NCBI GenBank assembly: GCA_938016625.1
Contig: CALILB010000020.1
Span: 1 to 13,752 of the forward strand
Length of the DNA stretch: 13,752 bases
Direction of reading: 5' to 3'
From: an uncultured bacterium
GTDB taxonomy: Bacteria; Acidobacteriota; Thermoanaerobaculia; Multivoradales; JAHEKO01
A program made the translations under genes and the position numbers. A model generated the notes under the pieces. It saw nothing but the letters and a program-made list of their open reading frames with translations. It was not told the origin of the DNA and made no database searches. Positions 1 to 5,650 of this stretch are shown here, one piece after another; the first letter of the stretch is position 1; every line of letters begins with the position of its first letter.

Positions 1-44
1 CTTGCTGTGGCACACGTAACAATTCGACCAACCTGAGCGCGGCT

Positions 45-162
45 GTGACGGACGGGCGGTCTGCCGACGGAGCGACTAGGCGCTGAGGAAATAGTCTTCC
101 GATGGCCCTCGACCACGGCGCGTGCACTCCTGGAGCGGAGCGGCAGACCGCCCGTCCGTCAC
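45..162. repeat. Perfect 22-bp inverted repeat with 74-bp spacer
   Basis: Positions 45-66 (starting GTGACGGACGGGC) are the exact reverse complement of 141-162 (ending GCCCGTCCGTCAC). All 22 bases match, and pairing stops on both sides. The 74-bp spacer contains short secondary pairings, for example GACTA at 74-78 with TAGTC at 92-96. No target-site duplication is visible in the flanks (37-44 against 163-170). The element could be a long stem in an RNA, a pair of binding sites, a small MITE-like insertion, or part of a wider repeat family. The repeat itself is certain; its role is unknown. Confidence 0.9.
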
Positions 163-295
163 CGTTGCGCCGTGCGAGCCCGGGTTCGGGACCGAAGGGA
201 GCTCACCGGAGCGGAGCCATCTCCCGCGCAGCGGAGGCGAGCCCCCGGAGGCCCTGAATCCGGGCCACGATAAGCGCCCCGGTGACAGCACCAAT

Positions 296-317
296 CGGCC
301 GGCACGGAGGCCGGCCG
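296..317. repeat. GC-rich hairpin upstream of aroC (CGGCCGGC / GCCGGCCG)
   Basis: An 8-bp perfect stem, CGGCCGGC at 296-303 and GCCGGCCG at 310-317, closes a 6-base loop (ACGGAG). There is no T tract, so it is not a classical intrinsic terminator. The right arm and what follows (GGCCGGCCGCTTC, 309-321) recur exactly in the stem-loop downstream of aroC (1634-1646), so both may belong to one small dispersed repeat family or act as paired structural elements around aroC. Confidence 0.6.
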
Positions 318-392
318 CTTCGAGGACCAGGTTGTCCCACACATCGTTGAGCGCCTCCTCCGTACCAGTCGGCTGATATTCTCCAAGGCATC

Positions 393-1574
393 ATGCGCCG
401 TATCCGCCTGACCACCGCCGGCGAAAGCCACGGACCGGGTCTCACCGCCATCCTCCAGGGTCTACCAGCCGGTCTCGAAGTCGACACCGACTTCATCCAG
501 CGGGAGCTCGCGCGACGACAGCACGGCTTTGGCCGCGGCCGACGGATGCAGATCGAGCAGGACCAGGTCGACATCCGCGGTGGGGTGCGTGGCGGCACCA
601 CCCTCGGCTCGCCGATCGGTCTCTGGATACCCAATCGCGATTTCGACAACTGGCGCGGGGTGATGGACCCGGGCGAGCTGGATGCGGACAAGACCGAGCA
701 GCGGCGGCTGCGATCGCCGCGCCCCGGTCACGCCGACCTCGCCGGTGGGCTCAAATATCTTCGCCGCGATCTGCGCGACATCCTTGAGCGCGCCTCGGCG
801 AGAGAGAGCGTCGCGCGGGTAGCGAGCGGTGCCTTTGCCAAGCTGCTGCTGGCCGAGCTCGGGATCGAGATCCGCAGCGGCGTCCGCTCGCTCGGACCGA
901 TCGGTGCGGAGCGGCCGACACCGACTTGGGAGGAGGTTCTGGCGTTGGATGACGACTCACCGCTGCGGGCCATCCACTGCGATCTCGAAGATCAGATGGT
1001 GGCGCTGGTCGAGCAGATGAAGGAGGAAGGGGACACGCTGGGGGGTGCGGTAACCGTCATCGCCCACGGCGTCCCGGCAGGACTCGGCTCCCACGTCCAC
1101 TGGGACGAGAAGCTCGACGGCCTGCTCACCCAGGCGGTGATGTCGGTGCCGGCGGTCAAGGCGGTGGAGATCGGCAGCGCTCTTGCCGCCGCCGGCGGAC
1201 CGGGCAGCGAGGCACACGACCCGATCGAGCGGAACGACAAAGGGGAGTGGCACCGACCCACCAATCGGGCGGGTGGGCTGGAGGGCGGCGTGACCAACGG
1301 CGCCGACGTTGTGGTGACCGCCTACAAGAAGCCCATATCCACCCTGCGCAAAGGCATGCCGTCGGTGGATCTGGACACCCTCGAGTCCCGTCTCTCCCAA
1401 TACGAGCGCAGCGACGTCACCGCGTTGCCCGCGGCCGGGGTCATCGCCGAAGCCATGGTCGCCCTGGTCCTGGCCGATGCCTTGTTGGAGAAGGTGGGTG
1501 GGGACTCGATGGCCGAGGTGCACGAGCACTTCGAAGCGACTCGGGCACAGCAACGCATCTGGCCCAGTAGCTGA
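393..1574 (+). CDS. aroC: Chorismate synthase
   Basis: Chorismate synthase makes chorismate from 5-enolpyruvylshikimate-3-phosphate (EPSP) by anti-1,4-elimination of phosphate. It is the last shikimate pathway step and needs reduced FMN; the enzyme is cytosolic. All three family signatures are visible: GESHGPGLTAILQGLPAG at residues 10-27, the central ARESVARVASGAFAK at 136-150, and RAGGLEGGVTNGADV at 292-306. The two conserved catalytic histidines correspond to H13 in GESHG and H113 in RPGHAD. Conserved GSPIGLWIPNRD lies at 72-83. At 393 residues it is full length for the longer bacterial forms. The ATG at 393 gives the canonical MRRIRLTTAGESHG start, and a weak AAGG precedes it. It stands alone, with no other aro gene nearby, between two GC-rich hairpins. 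Identification is very secure from motifs; transcription signals are unclear. Confidence 0.97.
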   Translation: MRRIRLTTAGESHGPGLTAILQGLPAGLEVDTDFIQRELARRQHGFGRGRRMQIEQDQVDIRGGVRGGTTLGSPIGLWIPNRDFDNWRGVMDPGELDADKTEQRRLRSPRPGHADLAGGLKYLRRDLRDILERASARESVARVASGAFAKLLLAELGIEIRSGVRSLGPIGAERPTPTWEEVLALDDDSPLRAIHCDLEDQMVALVEQMKEEGDTLGGAVTVIAHGVPAGLGSHVHWDEKLDGLLTQAVMSVPAVKAVEIGSALAAAGGPGSEAHDPIERNDKGEWHRPTNRAGGLEGGVTNGADVVVTAYKKPISTLRKGMPSVDLDTLESRLSQYERSDVTALPAAGVIAEAMVALVLADALLEKVGGDSMAEVHEHFEATRAQQRIWPSS

Positions 1575-1596
1575 TTAGCGCCGCGGTCCCCCACCC

Positions 1597-1642
1597 CGGC
1601 CGGCGGGCACCGCGCGCCGAAGGCGCGTGGTCGGGCCGGCCG
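1597..1642 (+). terminator. Strong bipartite stem-loop downstream of aroC
   Basis: The outer stem is CGGCCGGC (1597-1604) with GCCGGCCG (1635-1642). After a small internal loop (GGGC/CGG), an inner 10-bp stem runs ACCGCGCGCC (1609-1618) with GGCGCGTGGT (1622-1631), with one G-T pair, closed by GAA. Eighteen pairs within 46 bases, starting 22 bases after the aroC stop, fit a transcription end point or mRNA-stabilising structure. No T run follows (CTTCAGCC), so rho-independent termination in the usual sense is doubtful. The outer arms match the hairpin at 296-317. Confidence 0.5.
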
Positions 1643-1678
1643 CTTCAGCCATGTGACCTTCACCGCTGCCGGCGACTG

Positions 1679-1692
1679 GTGGAACCCTCCAC
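1679..1692. promoter_or_regulatory. Short palindrome in the pilB promoter region
   Basis: GTGGA (1679-1683) and TCCAC (1688-1692) are perfect complements around ACCC. It lies immediately upstream of, and touches, the position expected for the -35 of the extended -10 at 1712-1720. It could be a regulator binding site or chance; five pairs alone are weak evidence. Confidence 0.25.
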
Positions 1693-1711
1693 AATGTAAC
1701 CGCAGCCGTAT

Positions 1712-1720
1712 TGCTAGACT
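1712..1720 (+). promoter_or_regulatory. Candidate extended -10 promoter for pilB
   Basis: TGCTAGACT reads as an extended -10 (TG, one base, then TAGACT, four of six matches to TATAAT), 57 bases before the pilB ATG. No convincing -35 lies 16-18 bases upstream, as tolerated by extended -10 promoters. The identical 9-mer occurs at 5426-5434 upstream of the DUF5060 gene, where it pairs with a good -35, and this supports the reading. Confidence 0.4.
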
Positions 1721-1777
1721 TGCACGGGTCTCGGCGTTCCTTGCAGCTACTGGTCGAAGCCCGCTGGACAGACCAAG

Positions 1778-3541
1778 ATGAGTCTCCAACCACAGCAACT
1801 GATCAAGATCCTGGTTCGTCAGAAAGTCCTGACCACGGACCAGGCCGACCTGGTGCAGAAGGAAGCGCGCGCGCTGCCTACTGGCGAGCGCAACGCCCGC
1901 GCCTACGAACAGCGAGCCGTAGCCTACGACCTCGTCCTTCGGCTCCAATTCCCCTGCGAAGAGAACCCGGCCGGGGTGCTCAGCGAGGTGGAAGTCGCCA
2001 AGGCGATCGCCCGCGACGCCCAGCTCGAATTCGTGCGCATCGACCCCCTGGACCTGGACGCCGATCTCATCGAGTCGCGCATCTCCCGCCCCTTTGCCAA
2101 GCGTCATCGGATGCTGCCGCTGAACATGGAGGACGGCCGGCTGCGGGTCGCCTGTGCCGACCCCTACGACATCGAGTCGATCGATTCTTTTCGCCGTATC
2201 GTCGAGCGGGACATCGAGCTCGTGGTGGCATCCGAGCCCGACATCCTGAAGGCCATCAACGAGTTCTACGGTCTCCGCCACTCGGTCAAGCGGGCCGAGA
2301 GGGACCTGTCCTCCGGCATCGATCTGGGCAATCTCGAAGCCCTCGTCCGCATGAAGGACGCGTCCGAGATCGAGTCCAGCGATCAGCACATCGTCAATGC
2401 CGTGGAGTTCATGCTCCAACACGCCTACGACACCAGATCCAGCGACATCCACATCGAGCCCAAGCGGGAGGACAGCCTCGTCCGCTTTCGCATCGACGGT
2501 GTCCTCCACGACATCCAGACGGTGCCAAAGATCGTCCACCGGGCCGTGGTCAGCCGGATCAAGACGATGGCGCGGCTCGACATCGCCGAGAAGCGGCGCC
2601 CGCAGGATGGACGGATCAAGACCAAGAGGGGGGACAAGGAGATCGAGCTCCGGGTCTCGACCCTCCCCGTCGCCTTTGGCGAAAAGGCGGTGCTGCGGAT
2701 CTTCGATCCCGAGGTGCTGATGATGGATCTGGCGTCGCTCGGCTTCTACGAGGACGAGCTGGAGCACTTCAACAGCTTCATCAAGCGGCCGCACGGCATC
2801 GTTCTGGTCACCGGTCCGACAGGTTCGGGCAAGACCACAACCCTCTATTCGGCCCTCAAGACCATTGCCAACCGCGAGATCAATATCTCCACCATCGAAG
2901 ATCCTATCGAGATGGTCTCGCCCGAGTTCAACCAAACGGCGGTACATGTCAAAGCCGGGGTCACCTTTGCCAGCGCTCTTCGCTCCATCCTGCGCCAGGA
3001 TCCCGACATCATCATGGTGGGTGAGATCCGCGACCCCGAGACTTCCCAGTACTCCATCCAGGCGGCCCTCACCGGACATCTCGTGTTCTCCACCCTCCAC
3101 ACCAACGACGCCGCCGCTTCGATCAGCCGGCTGGCCGACCTCGAGATCGAGCGCTACCTCATCACCTCGACCCTGGCGGGGGCCATGGCCCAGCGTCTGG
3201 TGCGGAAGGTCTGTCCCCACTGCACGAAGGATGATTACCTCACCGAGGAGGAGGCCGCGACCCTCAATCTCGCCGTGCCACGAGGTAAGAAGATAAAGGT
3301 CTGCCGTGGAGAGGGCTGCTTCGAGTGCCGCAGCACCGGTTACTTCGGTCGCACCGGGATCTTCGAGGTCCTGCCCATCACCGACGCCATCAAGCAATTG
3401 ATCCTGCAAGGGGCCGACGCGCCGAAGATCAAACGGGAGGCGGTCAACCAGGGTATGCGCACCCTTCGACAATCGGCTATGCGTAAACTGGCCGAAGGGA
3501 CGACGACCTACGAAGAAGTGATCCGGGTCACCAGCATCTAG
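1778..3541 (+). CDS. pilB: Type IV pilus assembly ATPase PilB (GspE/PulE family)
   Basis: This is the cytoplasmic hexameric ATPase that powers type IV pilus extension at the inner membrane. An N-terminal MshEN/T2SSE-N-type region covers about residues 5-165. The ATPase core follows: Asp box SSDIHIEPKRED at 221-232, Walker A GPTGSGKTT at 346-354, Walker B region DPDIIMVGEIRD at 408-419 and His box GHLVFSTLHTND at 433-444. The zinc-binding tetracysteine is complete (C479, C482, C514, C517), and this with the MshEN region favours an extension ATPase over PilT. The length of 587 aa is typical. The ATG at 1778 gives the expected start (MSLQPQQLIKIL) but has only a weak Shine-Dalgarno. No pilT, pilC or pilM-Q lies in the window. 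The closest neighbour is the GT39-like gene 29 bp downstream. GspE of a type II secretion system is the alternative and cannot be fully excluded from sequence alone. Confidence 0.9.
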   Translation: MSLQPQQLIKILVRQKVLTTDQADLVQKEARALPTGERNARAYEQRAVAYDLVLRLQFPCEENPAGVLSEVEVAKAIARDAQLEFVRIDPLDLDADLIESRISRPFAKRHRMLPLNMEDGRLRVACADPYDIESIDSFRRIVERDIELVVASEPDILKAINEFYGLRHSVKRAERDLSSGIDLGNLEALVRMKDASEIESSDQHIVNAVEFMLQHAYDTRSSDIHIEPKREDSLVRFRIDGVLHDIQTVPKIVHRAVVSRIKTMARLDIAEKRRPQDGRIKTKRGDKEIELRVSTLPVAFGEKAVLRIFDPEVLMMDLASLGFYEDELEHFNSFIKRPHGIVLVTGPTGSGKTTTLYSALKTIANREINISTIEDPIEMVSPEFNQTAVHVKAGVTFASALRSILRQDPDIIMVGEIRDPETSQYSIQAALTGHLVFSTLHTNDAAASISRLADLEIERYLITSTLAGAMAQRLVRKVCPHCTKDDYLTEEEAATLNLAVPRGKKIKVCRGEGCFECRSTGYFGRTGIFEVLPITDAIKQLILQGADAPKIKREAVNQGMRTLRQSAMRKLAEGTTTYEEVIRVTSI

Positions 3542-3570
3542 CCGTTCTCGTTCAAGCAGATCTCTGCGCC

Positions 3571-5382
3571 ATGCCCGAGCCGGCGAAACCCTCGGCCCCA
3601 AGTCATCTCTGGGTCATTCTCCTCGTCGCCGCCCTGCTCCGACTCGGTGGTCTCTTTCACGATCTTCCCTTCTCGTACTTCGGCGACGAGCTTCACTTCA
3701 TGAAGCGCGCCATGGCGCTGGGGACCGGTGATCTCAATCCCCACTGGTTCCACAAGCCTGCGCTGCTGATGTACGTGCTGCTGCTGGCCTACGGTCTCTA
3801 CTTCGTGGCCGGGTACGTGGTCGGGTACTTCTCCTCCGTCGAACACTTTGCCGGTGAGTTCCTGACCAACCATGGCCCTTTTCTGCTGATTGGCAGAATG
3901 GTGGTCTTCCTCTGCGGCGTCGCTCTGGTGGCCGTCGTCTACTTCATCGCTCGGAGGGTCTTTCGACAGCCGGTCTTTGCGCTGGCAGCCGGACTGGTGG
4001 CCGCCGTCGCACCCCCGCTGGTGGCCTCCTCCCAAGAGATCAAGGCCGACACACCATCAGCCCTTCTGCTGGCTCTCTCGGTGCTCCTCTATCTGCGTAC
4101 AGTCGAAAAAGTCGAGCTCAGGAGCCTGATAATCGCTGCGCTGTTGGCCGGGGCAGCGATGGGCACCAAGTATTACGGCATCGTCCTGGTTGCCGCCTAT
4201 GGGCTCTGGGAGCTGTCTCTTCTGGTGCGCCACACCGTCGATAAGGGGACCTTTCTCAAGCGGACCGTGGCGTTGCTCGGCTTTTTTATTCTGGGGTTCT
4301 TCCTCACGTCACCCTTCAACTTTCTCGACCCCACGTGGGGCCGGGCCGTGACTGACCAGGTAATGGAACGGCTGAACATCTCCGGCGAAGAGCTCGTGTT
4401 TGCGCAAGACGCCCATCTCCAATTTCAACCTGGGCCACGGGCCTGGCTCGCTGCGGCGGGCGATTTCCTCTCAAAGCTCTTTGGCCGTCAGGGGATGGGT
4501 CTGCCCCTGACCCTCGCCGTCTTGTCCGGGCTCGTTGTCAGCCTGTTCGGCAAGAGAACGCGCCCCTACGCGATCTTGCTCACTCTACCGGTGCTGATCT
4601 TCTTTCTGATCAGCGTCGTCTTCAGCCCTTTCCATGTCAAGTCGCGGCACTTTGTGGCCATCATCCCACTGCTCTGCCCTTTTGCCTGGCCGGGCATCGA
4701 AGGCCTGACAAGAGCCTTCTTCAAGCGAGACAGGCTCCGGAGGATCGTGGCTACCGGACTTCTGGTCCTGGTGGCCTTTACCGGTCTTGCCCGTGTCTGG
4801 GCAGACAATCGGGAGCGGAATCGGGGCGACAGCCGGACCGTCGCCTACGACTGGATCCTGGAGAACCTGCCCCCTGCCGAGCTCATCCTGGTCGAGGACG
4901 ATGGAATTCCTCTGCAGCCCGACGTGAGCTCCATCTCTCGAATGCGGCGGCGTCTTGCCGAGCTGCCACAAGGACCTTTTACCTATCATCAGGAGAGGCG
5001 GTTGGATCTCCTCGAGAAATACCCCGCGGTCGAGGCGCGGAATATCGACCTGCTGGGCCGGCCCTGGTGGCTCCCGCGAGAGAAGACGGACGAGGAGATT
5101 GCGCAGTCCTTCAAAGACCTGGACATGAGCAACCCGCTGACGTCGCGATATCCGCTGTCGCTCGAGGAGTATCGCGATGCCGGTGTGCGATATGTGGTCA
5201 CCACCAGTCTCGGCTATCGTTGGCTCGATGCGTTTGCAGATCCGGAGCAGCGATTCCCGGCTTTTGTACGCTTCTACGGCTCGCTGAAGGAGATCGCGCC
5301 CATCAAGACCATCGATCCACGAGAGCGGGACGGCAAGGGTCCCGTGATCTGGATCCACGATCTCGGTTCTCTCGGACACTGA
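3571..5382 (+). CDS. GT39/PMT-like polytopic membrane glycosyltransferase
   Basis: This is a GT-C fold glycosyltransferase-like integral membrane protein of 603 aa. About 10-11 hydrophobic segments are seen, near residues 12-28, 63-88, 103-127, 133-150, 160-176, 185-210, 231-247, 310-327, 333-352, 357-374 and 391-407. A soluble C-terminal domain follows from about 410. An acidic DE pair (D39-E40, in FSYFGDELHFMK) sits in the first external loop, as in PMT/ArnT relatives, and the motif SSQEIKADTPSALLLALSVL (153-172) matches the second conserved loop of PMT_2 proteins. Enzymes of this type transfer a sugar from a polyprenyl-phosphate donor to a protein or lipid on the outer face of the inner membrane. 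The 29-bp gap after pilB suggests shared transcription. A role in glycosylating pilin or another surface molecule is only an inference. The ATG at 3571 was chosen because the first membrane segment follows directly; no strong Shine-Dalgarno is visible. Confidence 0.75.
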   Translation: MPEPAKPSAPSHLWVILLVAALLRLGGLFHDLPFSYFGDELHFMKRAMALGTGDLNPHWFHKPALLMYVLLLAYGLYFVAGYVVGYFSSVEHFAGEFLTNHGPFLLIGRMVVFLCGVALVAVVYFIARRVFRQPVFALAAGLVAAVAPPLVASSQEIKADTPSALLLALSVLLYLRTVEKVELRSLIIAALLAGAAMGTKYYGIVLVAAYGLWELSLLVRHTVDKGTFLKRTVALLGFFILGFFLTSPFNFLDPTWGRAVTDQVMERLNISGEELVFAQDAHLQFQPGPRAWLAAAGDFLSKLFGRQGMGLPLTLAVLSGLVVSLFGKRTRPYAILLTLPVLIFFLISVVFSPFHVKSRHFVAIIPLLCPFAWPGIEGLTRAFFKRDRLRRIVATGLLVLVAFTGLARVWADNRERNRGDSRTVAYDWILENLPPAELILVEDDGIPLQPDVSSISRMRRRLAELPQGPFTYHQERRLDLLEKYPAVEARNIDLLGRPWWLPREKTDEEIAQSFKDLDMSNPLTSRYPLSLEEYRDAGVRYVVTTSLGYRWLDAFADPEQRFPAFVRFYGSLKEIAPIKTIDPRERDGKGPVIWIHDLGSLGH

Positions 5383-5406
5383 CCGGCGGGTCCCCAAAGA
5401 AAGTAA

Positions 5407-5434
5407 TTGACGCTCGTCATCTAGCTGCTAGACT
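5407..5434 (+). promoter_or_regulatory. Candidate sigma-70-type promoter for the DUF5060 gene
   Basis: TTGACG (5407-5412, five of six to TTGACA) and TAGACT (5429-5434, four of six to TATAAT) are 16 bases apart, and a TG extends the -10 (TGCTAGACT). It lies 24 bases after the glycosyltransferase stop and would give a long leader of about 210 bases before the ATG at 5651. The -10 9-mer is identical to the one upstream of pilB. Confidence 0.5.
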
Positions 5435-5577
5435 CCGCCGGCCAACGCGAGCCGCGTGGATGCGGCGCTCTGCCGAGCCATCCAGCAGCCTCACGTCGGC
5501 GAGTAGTTTCCTTGGTCGGGGCTAGGGGACGGAAGACCGGGACAAGTCACCCGAGCCCAAATCCCGCCAAAAAACAG

Positions 5578-5599
5578 GGCCCACCGGCATAGGCGGGCC
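5578..5599 (+). promoter_or_regulatory. Structured element in the leader of the DUF5060 gene
   Basis: GGCCCACC (5578-5585) pairs with GGCGGGCC (5592-5599) with one A-C mismatch around the loop GGCATA. GGGC (5577-5580) could alternatively close with GCCC (5609-5612) to enclose a CGCAATGA strand. A second small hairpin GCAC/GTGC follows within 5620-5631. A long leader with stable hairpins just ahead of a secreted-protein gene suggests post-transcriptional control, but it does not match a riboswitch class I can name. Confidence 0.3.
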
Positions 5600-5650
5600 G
5601 CGCAATGAGCCCTTTCACTGCACTTTGGTGCTCTGTCTGGGACTTTGTAG

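Larger units (their letters stand above)
1..392. other. Leader region without a convincing gene, upstream of aroC
   Basis: No open frame here has codon use or protein content that I can recognise. Reading frame 3 is open from the left edge to a TGA at 84-86 (27 codons starting CCGTRNNSTNL), so the C-terminus of a gene lying to the left is possible but unsupported. The stretch does hold two clear structural elements, listed separately: a perfect 22-bp inverted repeat (45-66 with 141-162) and a GC-rich hairpin (296-317). I found no good sigma-70 promoter for aroC. A weak AAGG lies just before the aroC ATG. Confidence 0.6.

Noticed and set aside
8..22. Sigma-54 promoter (TGGCAC at 8-13)
   Set aside because: No TTGC at the required spacing; the bases there are ACAA.
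17..170. Integron attC site (TAACAATTCG near 17-27 and GTTGCGC at 164-170 around the inverted repeat)
   Set aside because: The outer boxes do not match RYYYAAC and GTTRRRY, and the spacing to the arms is very unequal (about 20 bases on one side, 1 on the other); no integrase or cassette gene is nearby.
1322..3601. 759-codon open frame on the - strand opposite aroC and pilB
   Set aside because: It lies across two well-identified genes on the + strand, spans their intergenic gap, and its translation is an unstructured D/G/L/V-rich string with no recognisable domain; it is a high-GC antisense shadow.
5571..5650. Cyclic-di-GMP-I (GEMM) riboswitch in the DUF5060 leader
   Set aside because: ACAGGGC, two short stems and CGCAATGAGCC give a faint resemblance, but the conserved GGACGCAAAGCC strand, tetraloop and receptor helix are missing.
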